DNA from: Alphaproteobacteria bacterium
GTDB taxonomy: Bacteria > Pseudomonadota > Alphaproteobacteria > Rickettsiales > UBA1997
Assembly: GCA_014190355.1 (NCBI GenBank)
Contig: BJGH01000002.1
Coordinates: forward strand, 189,992 to 253,991
Direction of reading: 5' to 3'
DNA length: 64,000 nucleotides
Shown here: positions 1-10,487 of the stretch, in pieces
Numbering within the stretch: position 1 is the first letter of the stretch
Layout: each line of letters opens with the position of its first letter
Position numbers and translations under genes: made by a program
Notes under the pieces: model-generated
Seen by the model: only the letters and a program-made list of their open reading frames with translations
What the model was told of the DNA's origin: nothing
Database searches by the model: none

Positions 1-70
1 TGAGAGCTACAATGCCAAGGACTATTTTAAAGGCAATATTACCAGTAAGTTTGCGAAATGATTTCATCAT
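1..70 (-). CDS. N-terminal fragment, possible PpiD/SurA-type periplasmic chaperone
   Basis: Only the first 23 codons are inside the window; the gene continues beyond position 1. They start with two adjacent in-frame ATGs (position 70 or 67) and read MMKSFRKLTGNIAFKIVLGI: a short basic stretch followed by a hydrophobic segment. This looks like the N-terminal signal anchor of alphaproteobacterial PpiD-like peptidyl-prolyl isomerases, which chaperone outer-membrane proteins in the periplasm. The family assignment rests on this short anchor only, so it is tentative. It is divergent from lysC. Confidence 0.35.
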   Translation of the reverse strand, partial: MMKSFRKLTGNIAFKIVLGIVAL

Positions 71-309
71 AAATTTTAATTTTTTGTTAATTTTAAATAT
101 TTTTAATTATTTTTCACAAATTATTTTTATGTTGTTAATTGCTAACTAATTTTCTAATAATCGAAAAAAAAATCAAATTTTAATTTTACTAATTCAATCA
201 ATAAAAAAATTTTACTGCAAGGGCTTTTTTTAATTTTGTATAAAATTTTACTTGCGATTTTTATTAAAACAAAAAAAATATTAGAAAAAACTAAATTTTA
301 AAAAATTTT

Positions 310-1548
310 ATGTTGATAGTTCAAAAATTCGGAGGAACTTCAGTTGGAGATATAGCTCGTATCAAAAATGTTTCTCAAAAGGTCAAAGCTGAGCTTGATA
401 AAAAAAATAAAGTAATTGTCGTAGTTTCGGCAATGTCAGGAGTTACTAATCAACTGGTCGATTATTGCAATCAAGTTTCAACTTTAACTAATAATGAAGC
501 GCTTTGCGAGTATGATTCAATTGTAGCAACTGGTGAGCAGATTACATGCGGACTTCTAGCTCTGCAATTGCAATCGATGGGCTACAAATCACGCTCATTT
601 CTAGGCTGGCAAATCCCTCTTAAAACTGATAATGTTCACAGCAAAGCAAGAATTGACGAGATTGATGGCGAATTTTTGTTGAAAGCTCTTGAAGAATTCG
701 ATGTTGTGGTTATCGCTGGCTTTCAAGGGATTCACCGTCAAAGTAATCGAGTTAGCACTCTTGGCAGAGGAGGTTCGGATACTTCAGCAGTTGCAATTGC
801 AGCATCAGTTAAAGCTGACTTGTGTGATATTTACACTGATGTTGATGGTGTTTATACTACTGATCCAAGGATCACTGAAAAAGCTCGTAAATTACAAAAA
901 GTTACTTATGAGGAAATGCTGGAGATGGCTTATAGCGGTTCAAAAGTTTTGCAAACTCGTTCAGTAGCTATGGCAATGGCTCACAATGTTCGGGTTAGAG
1001 TTTTATCATCCTTTGGCGAGGTTAGTGAATCTTCAGGAACAATTTTAGTTAACAATAATGAGGAAATTATGGAAAGACGTTTAATTACAGGTATTAGTTA
1101 CAGTAAAAATGATGTTAGGCTTACGCTTATGAAAATGCCAGATCATCCAGGATTGTCTGCGACAATTTTTGGAGCACTAGCAAATCGTGAGGTTAATGTT
1201 GATATGATCGTACAAAATATTTCAGCTGATGGAAAATTTATCGATATTACCTTTACAATTCTTAAAGACGAGCTAGAAAGAGCAAAATTAGCAATTGAGT
1301 CAATCAAAGATGAGGTAAAATTTGCCGAATTAAAAATTGATGATAATATTGCTAAAATTTCAGTAATTGGTGTTGGTATGATTAGTCATTCAGGTGTTGC
1401 TCACACCATGTTTAAAACTTTAGCGGATAAAGGAATTAATTTATTGCTAATTTCAACATCTGAAATCAAAATTTCGGTGTTAATAGCTAAGGAGTATGGC
1501 GAATTAGCGGTTAGGATTTTGCATGATGCCTTTGGGTTAGAAGCATAA
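310..1548 (+). CDS. lysC: Aspartate kinase
   Basis: Phosphorylates L-aspartate with ATP, the first step towards lysine, threonine, methionine and meso-diaminopimelate. The 412-residue protein has the usual length of the monofunctional lysine-type enzyme. The N-terminal kinase signature KFGGTS is at residues 6-11, and a G-R-G-G-S-D-T-S segment follows in the middle of the kinase domain. The last 150 residues form the two regulatory ACT domains, recognisable by MPDHPGLSATIFGAL. The ATG at 310 is the natural start because the KFGGTS strand begins five residues later; no Shine-Dalgarno sequence precedes it. In a reduced alphaproteobacterium the probable need is diaminopimelate for peptidoglycan (inference). 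It stands alone, convergent with metG. Confidence 0.95.
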   Translation: MLIVQKFGGTSVGDIARIKNVSQKVKAELDKKNKVIVVVSAMSGVTNQLVDYCNQVSTLTNNEALCEYDSIVATGEQITCGLLALQLQSMGYKSRSFLGWQIPLKTDNVHSKARIDEIDGEFLLKALEEFDVVVIAGFQGIHRQSNRVSTLGRGGSDTSAVAIAASVKADLCDIYTDVDGVYTTDPRITEKARKLQKVTYEEMLEMAYSGSKVLQTRSVAMAMAHNVRVRVLSSFGEVSESSGTILVNNNEEIMERRLITGISYSKNDVRLTLMKMPDHPGLSATIFGALANREVNVDMIVQNISADGKFIDITFTILKDELERAKLAIESIKDEVKFAELKIDDNIAKISVIGVGMISHSGVAHTMFKTLADKGINLLLISTSEIKISVLIAKEYGELAVRILHDAFGLEA

Positions 1549-1751
1549 AATAAAAAAATGCATTAATTATTCATAGCTATCGAATTTTGCTAAATTGGTT
1601 AATTTTAAAAAAACTTCAACAGCAGCAATAATTTAAAGTGACATACTGCGACAATTATATTTGCTTATCTGAGGTGCAAGATGTTATTTTGTAAAATAAG
1701 TAATAAAATCATTAAACAAATTACAGCAATTTGTGAATAGCAAAATTGATC

Positions 1752-3335
1752 TTAAATCCTCGGAAAAATTGGCTGAGGATTGCTAATTTTAAGATTATTT
1801 GAAAAATTATTTAGTTGTTGAAAATTATCACTAGGATTTGTTGATTGTTGTTGATAAATAATTAAATCAAGAATTTTTTTAGCACTGCTTGGCATAAAGG
1901 GCTGAAGGAGAATTGCAATCAAGCGAATTGCCTGACAAGTTTCAAATAAGCATTGACGCATTAAGTCAATTTTATGTTCTTTTTTCAAATTCCATGGTGC
2001 TTGATCGTTGAAATTTTTATTAATTAAATTAGCAAATTCAATTACTACTTCCAAGGCTTTGTCGAATTGTAAATTATCAAAAGCTTGAAAATAATTATTT
2101 TTAAAAGGCTGAAAATTTGCTCTTAAATTTTGATAATCTCCGGAAATTTCACCATCACAATTCTTAACAACCATTGTTAAACATCGTTGCACTAAATTGC
2201 CAATATTATTAGCTAATTCTGAGTTGATACGATTAGTAAAATTGATACGAGAATAATCGCCATCATTACCAAAAACTACTTCACGCATTAAAAAATAGCG
2301 AAAATAGTCAAGTGCTATAATGCCATATTTTTGATGATCATGATCTTGTGGATTGTTATCAACAAGCCTTGATTTAAGCCATTCAATTTCATTGTCTGGA
2401 TTGATAACATTACCTAAAGATTTGGAAATTTTTTGACCATCATTGGTCCACCAGCCATGGGCAAAAACTTGATATGGCACATTGAGATTGCATGCCATTA
2501 AAAACGCTGGCCAATAAACACAGTGAAATCTAACAATGTCTTTACCAACAATATGCAGGGGCGATTTATTGCCATTAACCCAGAATTGTTGATATTTTTT
2601 GTTGTTATCTTTGTTATCATCTGCAAAATCGAGAGCTGAAAGATAATTGGTTAAGGCATCAAGCCAAACATAAATTACATGCTTTTCATCATTTGGAACC
2701 TTGATTCCCCATGAAAAAGAAGTTCGTGAAATTGATAAATCTTTTAAACCAGATTTGACAAAACTAACCACTTCGTTATAACGCGATTCTGGGCGAATAA
2801 AATCAGGAACTGCCTCGTAAAGCGCAAGCAATTTATCTTGAAAAGCACTAAGACGAAAAAAATAACTTTCTTCGCTATGCCATTGCACCTGTGCACCGGT
2901 TGGTGCTTTGCCATCAATTAATTCATCTTCGCTGTAAAAAGCTTCATCGCGAACAGCATACCAACCTTGATAACTTCCCTTGTAAATAAAGCCGTTATCA
3001 AGCATGATTTGCCAGATTTTTTCGACAGTTTTTTTATGTCTTAATTCTGTTGTTCTAATAAAATCATCATTGCTTAAATTTAAGGTTGTTGACAGATCGC
3101 GAAATTTTTGTGAAACTTCATCGCAGAATTGCTGAGGAGATTTTTCTTTGGCTAATGCAGATTTTTCAACCTTTTGCCCATGCTCATCAGTGCCAGTTAA
3201 AAAGAAAACATTATGATTATTTAAACGATTAAACCGCGCTATAACATCACAAGCAATTGATGTGTAAGCATGACCAATATGCGGTACATCATTGACATAA
3301 TAAATCGGCGAAGTGACGTAAAAATTCTGACTCAT
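1752..3335 (-). CDS. metG: Methionyl-tRNA synthetase
   Basis: Charges tRNA-Met with methionine in the cytoplasm. The class I signatures are both present: the HIGH motif as HIGHAY at residues 19-24 and the KMSKS loop as KISKS at about residues 302-306. The protein has 527 residues and ends after the anticodon-binding helical domain, without the C-terminal tRNA-binding (EMAP-like) extension of the long bacterial form. No obvious four-cysteine zinc knuckle is seen in the connective region, which fits the short type of enzyme. The gene is convergent with lysC and divergent from the ATPase gene, with 135 bases between the two divergent starts. Confidence 0.95.
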   Translation of the reverse strand: MSQNFYVTSPIYYVNDVPHIGHAYTSIACDVIARFNRLNNHNVFFLTGTDEHGQKVEKSALAKEKSPQQFCDEVSQKFRDLSTTLNLSNDDFIRTTELRHKKTVEKIWQIMLDNGFIYKGSYQGWYAVRDEAFYSEDELIDGKAPTGAQVQWHSEESYFFRLSAFQDKLLALYEAVPDFIRPESRYNEVVSFVKSGLKDLSISRTSFSWGIKVPNDEKHVIYVWLDALTNYLSALDFADDNKDNNKKYQQFWVNGNKSPLHIVGKDIVRFHCVYWPAFLMACNLNVPYQVFAHGWWTNDGQKISKSLGNVINPDNEIEWLKSRLVDNNPQDHDHQKYGIIALDYFRYFLMREVVFGNDGDYSRINFTNRINSELANNIGNLVQRCLTMVVKNCDGEISGDYQNLRANFQPFKNNYFQAFDNLQFDKALEVVIEFANLINKNFNDQAPWNLKKEHKIDLMRQCLFETCQAIRLIAILLQPFMPSSAKKILDLIIYQQQSTNPSDNFQQLNNFSNNLKISNPQPIFPRI

Positions 3336-3470
3336 AAAACTATTTTTAAAATTTTTTTGCTAAAAAAAATTATTGCTATTATCGACTAAAGACTTTAAAA
3401 TCAAGGTTAATCAGTGATCACTAATTTCTAGTGACGATAATTCTAAATCACTAATTTTAATTTAAAAGCC

Positions 3471-4631
3471 ATGGTGCACAAAAAAACCAAAAAAATTAGC
3501 AAACCTTTATTAAAAAATTTATCAATCAAAAATTTTCGTTGTTTTGAAAATTTTCACCTCAAGGATTTAAAAAGAGTTAATATTTTCGTTGGCGATAATA
3601 ATTCAGGCAAGAGTAGTGTGTTAGAAGCGGTGGGGATGTTGTATCCAAGATTAGAAGATCACTTTAGGATTTTAGAAGCCAGAGGCGTTGGATTGGTTTT
3701 TAATTATTTAAAAGCTTATAGAAGAATAACCTCATTTCATTATGTAATATTAAATTTTTTTTCATTTTTCTTTAAAAAAAACACAGAAAATTCAATAGAA
3801 ATTTTCAGCGAATTTTATGAAGCAAAAAAAAATGTTAATTTGCAAATTTCTTTAAGCTCTAAAATTGAAAAATTTAACGAAGAAGATGAAATACTAGAAC
3901 CACAAAATCCTCACGAAAAAAATATTAAACCTGAAAGTTTAGTTTTTGACTATAAGTTTAATAATTCAAAAACCGTTCAGCGTCTAGGTTGCTCATCGCT
4001 TGGCACTTATGACTCAGTTTTGAAAGATTTTAATCAATATAATATTATTTTTCTTGCTGATCAAACCCCAACCCAAAGAGAAATTATTGACAAATGGTCA
4101 AAACTAAAAGAACTAGCAAATCTTAAAGAATCTAACGAAATTGATGAAAGATATTTGAAAATCTTACAAAATTTTGAAAAGGATTTAAAAAAGATAGAAT
4201 TAATTGGAACCTATTTTTTTGCATTTCTCAAAGATGATTTTACTGTTTTTTTAGAAGATATGGGTAATGGCTTTAAGAAGTTTTTTGATATACTTCTAAC
4301 CATAGATTTGGCAAGTAAGAAAAATCTGCCAACCCTCCTTTGTATCGATGAAATCGATAATGGTTTATATTTTGATAAACAAGATGTTTTTTGGGAGCAG
4401 TTGCTAAAATTATGTGCAGAAAAAAATATTCAACTTTTTGCGACGACGCATTCTTATGATTGTTTGAAAAGCATCGTAAGAGTTTTTGAAAATCACTATA
4501 AAACTGATAAAAAAATTGATGAAGAGCTTGGAGTTTTCAGATTAGTAAAAATTAAGAATGAGGTAAGAGTTTCTCCTTATAATTTTTCCTTCTTAAAGGT
4601 TCTGGCTGAAAGTTCAACAGAAATAAGATAA
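3471..4631 (+). CDS. AAA/ABC-type ATPase of an ATPase-TOPRIM pair (OLD/AriA-like)
   Basis: A stand-alone ABC-fold ATPase of 386 residues. The start reads as an SMC/RecF-like strand (LSIKNFRCFENF), followed by Walker A GDNNSGKS at residues 41-48. A signature-like MGNG is at 264-267, Walker B LLCIDEID at 289-296, and the switch histidine sits in ATTHS at 324-328. This order is typical of the AAA_15/AAA_21 and OLD-type ATPases that partner nucleases or toxins in phage defence. The next gene, 19 bases downstream, encodes a TOPRIM-like protein, and the two probably form one operon. Known relatives include AriA of PARIS and the ATPase part of OLD and Gabija; which one is closest cannot be decided by reading alone. 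A defence role is inference. Confidence 0.8.
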   Translation: MVHKKTKKISKPLLKNLSIKNFRCFENFHLKDLKRVNIFVGDNNSGKSSVLEAVGMLYPRLEDHFRILEARGVGLVFNYLKAYRRITSFHYVILNFFSFFFKKNTENSIEIFSEFYEAKKNVNLQISLSSKIEKFNEEDEILEPQNPHEKNIKPESLVFDYKFNNSKTVQRLGCSSLGTYDSVLKDFNQYNIIFLADQTPTQREIIDKWSKLKELANLKESNEIDERYLKILQNFEKDLKKIELIGTYFFAFLKDDFTVFLEDMGNGFKKFFDILLTIDLASKKNLPTLLCIDEIDNGLYFDKQDVFWEQLLKLCAEKNIQLFATTHSYDCLKSIVRVFENHYKTDKKIDEELGVFRLVKIKNEVRVSPYNFSFLKVLAESSTEIR

Positions 4632-4650
4632 TTAAAGACACCACTAAATT

Positions 4651-5373
4651 ATGACCAAAAAATTTAAACAAAATCTTTTTATTGTTGAGGGCTCGACCGA
4701 TAAACATTTTATGGAAAGATTTATAAAATTATTTATCGCTAAAGAAAGATTGAATATTGCGCCCGATTGTTATACTGTAGAGATAATTGATGAGGAAAAG
4801 CAAGGAGGTAAAAGTAATTTTTTCAATAATAATGGAGTTAATAATATTGTAAAAAATATTAAAAAATATAGCGATGATGAAAATTTACCAAAAACTTTTT
4901 TAATAGTCGATGCTGATTGGGAAGCTCATCATAAAGAGCATCAGCCAGCAGGATATTCAAATGTTTTTAAAGAGTTAGAAAAATTACAAGATCAAATTAA
5001 GAATCATAATTTTATCAAAAACCACTACGCTTTCAAACAATTTGAAATTGATCATTTTATCATGCCATTTAACAAGGAAACTCAAGAATATGGGGAATTG
5101 GAAACTTTATTCATTAATGCCTTAAAGCCAGAATATCAAAATAAATTAAATTGCCTTGATGCTTTGGAAGATTGTTTAAAACAAAAAGCTCCAAAGCCAG
5201 ATATTCAATCGCATCATAAAGATAAAATGCGGATGGAAATCCTTTTAAAATATTATAATAAAACAATGGCTAAAGCCATTGAATGGATTGATTATGAAAG
5301 TGAAATTTTACAAGATTTAAAAGATTTTTTAAGAAAAAAACTAACCAAAACAAAAAGTAAAAATAAAAAATAA
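4651..5373 (+). CDS. TOPRIM-like protein (DUF3226/DUF4435 type), partner of the upstream ATPase
   Basis: A 240-residue protein with the acidic pattern of a TOPRIM fold: [10 protein letters not shown] places a glutamate at residue 13, and LIVDADWEA places aspartates at 87 and 89. Further on, a G-E-L-E segment (about residues 148-151) matches the late acidic motif of DUF3226-type proteins. The C-terminal 25 residues are very lysine-rich. Such proteins usually sit next to an AAA ATPase, as here, and in PARIS (AriB) and OLD the TOPRIM domain is the nuclease effector released or controlled by the ATPase. The stop codon is one base before the prfA start, so prfA may be co-transcribed. Nuclease activity is inferred, not shown. 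Confidence 0.7.
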   Translation: MTKKFKQNLFIVEGSTDKHFMERFIKLFIAKERLNIAPDCYTVEIIDEEKQGGKSNFFNNNGVNNIVKNIKKYSDDENLPKTFLIVDADWEAHHKEHQPAGYSNVFKELEKLQDQIKNHNFIKNHYAFKQFEIDHFIMPFNKETQEYGELETLFINALKPEYQNKLNCLDALEDCLKQKAPKPDIQSHHKDKMRMEILLKYYNKTMAKAIEWIDYESEILQDLKDFLRKKLTKTKSKNKK

Positions 5374-5374
5374 T

Positions 5375-6442
5375 ATGTCTTTAATTCAAAAATTATCTGG
5401 AATTCTTGCTAAATTCAACGATTTAGAAAAAAAGCTTCAAGACCCAAGTGGTTTGGGGCAAAATTTTGCAAAAATTTCTAAAGAACATTCTGATATGCAA
5501 GAGGTTGTGGCAGTAATTTTGCAATTTCAAAATGCTCAAAATGAATTTAATGATATTGAGCAAATGCTTACTGATTCAAGTCTTGATAAAGAAATGCGCG
5601 AGATGATGGAAGAAGAAAGATTTAATTTGTCCAAAAAAATTCCTGAACTTGAGCAACAAATTAAAATTGCTTTATTGCCGAAAGATTCAGCTGATGAAAA
5701 AAACGCTATTATCGAGGTCAGGGCTGGAACTGGAGGCGAAGAAGCGGCACTTTTTGCTTACAAACTTTTTCATATGTATCAACGCTACGCTGAAAAAAAT
5801 CGCTGGAAATTTGAAATATTATCAATCGCTGATACTGGACTTGGAGGTTACAAAGAAGCCTCGGCAATTATTACTGGGCGAGGGGTTTTTGCTCGTTTAA
5901 AATTTGAATCGGGTGGACATCGTGTGCAACGCGTTCCAGAAACTGAAGCATCGGGAAGAATCCACACTTCAGCTGCTACAGTTGCTGTTTTGCCCGAAGC
6001 AGAAGAGGTTGATATTAAAATTGAAGAAAAAGATTTACGAATTGATGTTTTTCGCTCTTCAGGTCCTGGTGGGCAATCGGTTAACACTACTGACTCAGCG
6101 GTTAGGATTACCCATATTCCAACAGGGGTTGTGGTTTCGATGCAAGATGAAAAATCGCAAATTAAAAATCGCGAAAAAGCGATGAAGGTTTTACGATCAA
6201 GGCTTTATGAGGCTGAACGCGAACGCATCGAAAAACAGCGAGCTATGGAACGTAAAGAGCAAGTTGGCAGTGGTGATCGTAGCGAGAGAATCCGCACCTA
6301 CAACTTCCCGCAAAGCAGAATTACTGATCATCGCATTAATTTTACAACTCATCGTATCGACGAAGTATTGGCAGGTGAGTTGGATGAGTTAGTCAATGCT
6401 TTAACTGCGGATGATCAGGCTCGTAAACTCTCGCAGGAGTAA
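5375..6442 (+). CDS. prfA: Peptide chain release factor 1
   Basis: Releases the finished peptide at UAA and UAG. The 355 residues match the family length. The catalytic GGQ is at residues 232-234 in the context [16 protein letters not shown], whose glutamine is the substrate of the PrmC methylase encoded at 15439. The codon-recognition region precedes it. The start ATG lies one base after the stop of the TOPRIM gene, and the upstream bases are the AT-rich tail of that gene with no Shine-Dalgarno motif, so translational coupling is plausible. In many bacteria prfA and prmC are adjacent; here they are 9 kb apart. Confidence 0.96.
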   Translation: MSLIQKLSGILAKFNDLEKKLQDPSGLGQNFAKISKEHSDMQEVVAVILQFQNAQNEFNDIEQMLTDSSLDKEMREMMEEERFNLSKKIPELEQQIKIALLPKDSADEKNAIIEVRAGTGGEEAALFAYKLFHMYQRYAEKNRWKFEILSIADTGLGGYKEASAIITGRGVFARLKFESGGHRVQRVPETEASGRIHTSAATVAVLPEAEEVDIKIEEKDLRIDVFRSSGPGGQSVNTTDSAVRITHIPTGVVVSMQDEKSQIKNREKAMKVLRSRLYEAERERIEKQRAMERKEQVGSGDRSERIRTYNFPQSRITDHRINFTTHRIDEVLAGELDELVNALTADDQARKLSQE

Positions 6443-7193
6443 AATTTGTTATTAAAAAATTCAATCATTGGCACACTTAAAGGTTAAATGATAATAACTC
6501 ATCAAGAGTAGATTTGTTTAAAAATATTAAAAAAATATTAACAATCTTAATCTAAAAAATACTCTAATATTTACATCAAAATAAAAAAATTTTTTTGATT
6601 TTTGCTCAGGAATTGATCTAGTTCAGCATTCTCAATAGTTTGTTAAAAGAAAAGGTTTCGAAGACGAAATGGTAGGTTATTTGTCGCTTAAAAGATATTT
6701 CATTTAAGAAACCAAAAGCTTTTTTCAAAGTTATAGTTAATATTGATAGAGGCAGTTTTAAAAGAAATTATAGCTTTACTGAATGATTTCAGATAAAATG
6801 AATACTATAAATTTGAAAGCGCAGATTTTTGAATCTTTCAAGTTTGTCAAAGAATTTATTTTGTTGGTATAGGAAAAGATCTTTATTGAGGTGAATTTTT
6901 TTTGAGAAAAAATTACAAATAAAAAAACCTAAAATATTTTTTAATTGATAGTAAACCCGATCTCTTTATTGAAAACAATTGTAGAATTCTTAAAAATGAA
7001 AATAAATTTCAAATACTCATTATCAAAGCTAAACTAAAGATAATTGATAATTAAGGCTTTAGAGGTAATTATTAATTTAAGCAATTAAAAAACTTATTAA
7101 AATAGTAATTAATTTAAGTTAAATTTTATTTGAATTAAAAACTTTAGTGATTAAATATTAATTAATATATTTTATTTAATAAATATTAAATTT
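6443..7193. other. Intergenic stretch with probable decayed coding sequence
   Basis: About 750 bases without an intact gene. The stretch at about 6640-6900 is less AT-biased than the rest and reads as short open pieces broken by stops and frame changes on the plus strand, as expected of an old pseudogene. No family could be recognised. The remaining part up to 7193 is almost pure A/T. Confidence 0.4.
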
Positions 7194-7727
7194 ATGCAGG
7201 ATCAAAAATTTATTCCCATTCCCACCCCTTCTCCAAATACTAAAATAAAAAAAATTCAACCTATAAATTTTGATAGCGATATTATTGACAAAGCATACAA
7301 TGTTGTTGAAAATATTTTTGCTGATACTAATCTAAATCAAAAAATGATAAGTTTTGACTTGAATCCTAAAGAGGAGAGGGTTTATCTAATAAAAAATCTT
7401 AGTAATTTAGAGCAATATTTAATTGATTTTAATCACAGATTAAAAATGTTAAGAGATCGAGATCAAGAAATTTTTTTAATTGATGATCTGCCGCTAAAGG
7501 AAGAACAAATTGAGTTTGCTAATTTTTTAAGAGAATACCAACAAATAATAAAATTTAGATTTGATAATTTTAAAAACAATTTTAAAGATGGTAAAATTAA
7601 TATTTTCATTTCTCATACTGAGTTCGAGCTAAGAGAAAAAAATAGGGCAAATTTTTATAAATATAATAGTAATCGAATTTGGTTTTGTAAAATGCCAAAA
7701 TCGTTGTCAACTAATAGAGTTATTTAA
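7194..7727 (+). CDS. Hypothetical protein, 177 residues
   Basis: Not recognised. The N-terminus is proline-rich (IPIPTPSPNT), followed by a charged, probably helical middle (residues 35-145) rich in D, E, K, F and N. There is no signal peptide, membrane segment or known motif. It starts with an ATG after an almost G/C-free leader. Both sides are gene-poor and carry broken sequence, so it may be lineage-specific or itself the remains of a longer gene. A short effector-like role is possible but nothing in the sequence supports it directly. Confidence 0.45.
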   Translation: MQDQKFIPIPTPSPNTKIKKIQPINFDSDIIDKAYNVVENIFADTNLNQKMISFDLNPKEERVYLIKNLSNLEQYLIDFNHRLKMLRDRDQEIFLIDDLPLKEEQIEFANFLREYQQIIKFRFDNFKNNFKDGKINIFISHTEFELREKNRANFYKYNSNRIWFCKMPKSLSTNRVI

Positions 7728-7809
7728 GATCGCCCTTCAAAATTGAAACCAAGAGCTATTCTCAATCATTATATTCCCAGAGTTCTTAGAAAAATATCTA
7801 GTAATAACC

Positions 7810-7977
7810 CTAAGAGGCAATTGCTCTGACCAATTCTGGAATTTGTAAATTATTAGTTACAAAAATATTGTTTTGAAAATCTTGTGAATATCCGCTATAT
7901 TTGCTAGAAGCTTCAAAGCTAATGGTTTGCTTGCCTTTAATTGAACGAAAATTTGCAACTGAGAATGAAATTAGCAT
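7810..7977 (-). pseudogene. Stub of a second AAA-type ATPase (N-terminus only)
   Basis: On the minus strand an ATG at 7977 opens a 55-codon frame beginning MLISFSVANFRSIKGKQTIS and ending at a stop at 7810. The pattern F-S-V-x-N-F-R-S-I-K is the standard first strand of AAA_15/AAA_21 ATP-binding proteins (RloA/AbiL-like) of 400 or so residues. The frame stops before the place where the Walker A loop would come, and the 80 bases beyond contain more stops, so the gene is truncated and decayed. It shares the family type, though not the exact sequence, of the intact ATPase at 3471. Confidence 0.6.
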
Positions 7978-8084
7978 ATTTTAATAATTTGTTTGTTTTT
8001 AACAAATTATCAATTGGGAAAGCAATAATAACTATTTTAAATGCAAATATTTTTTACAATATTTGTATTATTTTCACAAAATCA

Positions 8085-8858
8085 TTATTTTTTCATCGCG
8101 CTTTTGCTAGGAAGCATTGCAAACAAAGGATCGGTGATTTTGGTTGAAATTAAGGTTAATAACCACACTACAAAATAAAGCGCAAATGGGAAAGCAATTC
8201 GTGATTTATTTTTTGCCAAGCCTTTAATGATAATGTCGCAAGCCTTATCAGTATCCATTAAAAATGGCATGTAAAAATTATTTACCGCAGTCATATTTGA
8301 GCGAACATAGCCTGGGCAAACAGCGTTAACCTTGATTCCAAATTTTTGTAAATTACCGCGTAATCCTTCGCAGTAAACTCTTACCGCTGATTTAGAAGCG
8401 CTGTAAGCAGGTGAGCTGGGAAGTCCACGAAATCCTGCTAATGAAGAGATCACAGCGATTTGCCCGTTTTTTCGTTTTAACATTTTTTCTATTGCGGGGT
8501 GAATAATGTTCAAAACACCATTGAGATTGGTATTGAAAATTTCTTGAACTTGTTCAAAGCTTTCAGTTCCTTGCGAAGTTCCTGCTGAAATTCCAGCATT
8601 GGCAATAACTAAATCAAGGGAATATTCTTGTTCAATTTCATCAAGCCATTTTTTACTTGCTAATTGATCACAAACATCAAGAATTTTAATATAAACATTT
8701 GCCTTTAAATTTTCGCAAAGTGTTTTAGTTTGTTGTAAGTTTTCTTGATTACGAGCGCATAAAAAAAGGTTAACCCCAGCTTTGCTATAAGCAATTGCAA
8801 GGGCTCGACCAATGCCAGAGCTTGCTCCAGTGATCAAAATATTTTGAGGATTTAACAT
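8085..8858 (-). CDS. Short-chain dehydrogenase/reductase with C-terminal membrane segment
   Basis: A classical SDR, an NAD(P)-dependent oxidoreductase of unknown substrate. From the ATG at 8858 it has 257 residues: cofactor loop GASSGIG at 11-17, NAG motif near 87-89, active-site serines in ISSLAG near 138, and the catalytic pair Y152 and K156 in YSASK. The last 40 residues contain a hydrophobic stretch (FPFALYFVVWLLTLI), suggesting membrane association. A TTG at 8867 could extend it by three residues but would overlap the divergent tmk start; the ATG at 8858 leaves two bases between the two start codons. Substrates such as sugars, fatty acids or steroids cannot be told from the sequence. Confidence 0.85.
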   Translation of the reverse strand: MLNPQNILITGASSGIGRALAIAYSKAGVNLFLCARNQENLQQTKTLCENLKANVYIKILDVCDQLASKKWLDEIEQEYSLDLVIANAGISAGTSQGTESFEQVQEIFNTNLNGVLNIIHPAIEKMLKRKNGQIAVISSLAGFRGLPSSPAYSASKSAVRVYCEGLRGNLQKFGIKVNAVCPGYVRSNMTAVNNFYMPFLMDTDKACDIIIKGLAKNKSRIAFPFALYFVVWLLTLISTKITDPLFAMLPSKSAMKK

Positions 8859-8860
8859 AA

Positions 8861-9478
8861 ATGACAAAAAATTTATTTATTACTTTTGAAGGAATTGAAG
8901 GTTGCGGAAAATCTACGCAAGCCAAAAAATTAAACGAGTATTTATTGAAAAACAATGTTAAAAATATTTTAACCCGTGAACCTGGTGGCACGGCAATTGG
9001 CAATGAAATTCGCTCTATTTTGTTAAATCAGCGAGATCATAAAATTCAAGCAATGAGCGAGGTTTTATTGAATTATGCTTCGCGTCTGGAACATCTTGAG
9101 CAGGTTATTAAACCAGCTCTTAATCACGGTAGCGTAGTGATTAGTGATCGGTTTTTTGATTCAACAATTGCTTATCAAGGCTATGGCTTTGATATTGATT
9201 TATCAGCAATTCAAGCAATTCAAAAAATTGTTATTGGTGATTTTGCACCGCAAATAACTTTTTTACTAGATCTTGAAGTTTCTCAGGCTTTTGAAAGAAT
9301 TAAGACCAGAGCCGATAATAATCGCTACGAACAATTAGCTTTTCAATTTCATGAAAAAGTTCGCGCTGGATTTTTGAATTTAGCTAAGCAAAATCAGCGT
9401 ATAAAAATTATTGATGCTAAACAAGATAGTGAACAAGTATTTTTACAAATTATTAACAATCTTAAACAATTTATATAG
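8861..9478 (+). CDS. tmk: Thymidylate kinase
   Basis: Phosphorylates dTMP to dTDP for DNA synthesis. Its 205 residues match the family. The P-loop FEGIEGCGKSTQ is at residues 9-20, the DR(F) motif in ISDRFFDSTIAYQGYG provides the dTMP-site arginine, and the LID arginines follow in the C-terminal third. The ATG lies two bases from the divergent SDR start, so each promoter must lie inside the other gene or the two are expressed in an unusual way. A GAGGA about 17 bases upstream is too far away to be a good ribosome binding site. The mdh gene follows after 23 bases. Confidence 0.95.
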   Translation: MTKNLFITFEGIEGCGKSTQAKKLNEYLLKNNVKNILTREPGGTAIGNEIRSILLNQRDHKIQAMSEVLLNYASRLEHLEQVIKPALNHGSVVISDRFFDSTIAYQGYGFDIDLSAIQAIQKIVIGDFAPQITFLLDLEVSQAFERIKTRADNNRYEQLAFQFHEKVRAGFLNLAKQNQRIKIIDAKQDSEQVFLQIINNLKQFI

Positions 9479-9498
9479 TTTTAACTTTAAATTCATAA

Positions 9499-10473
<975 letters not shown>

Positions 10474-10487
10474 TTAATTTTTTAAAA

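Noticed and set aside
7941-8147. A 68-codon plus-strand frame
   Set aside because: It overlaps the SDR C-terminus and the opposite-strand ATPase stub; its residues follow the A/T bias and show no family pattern.
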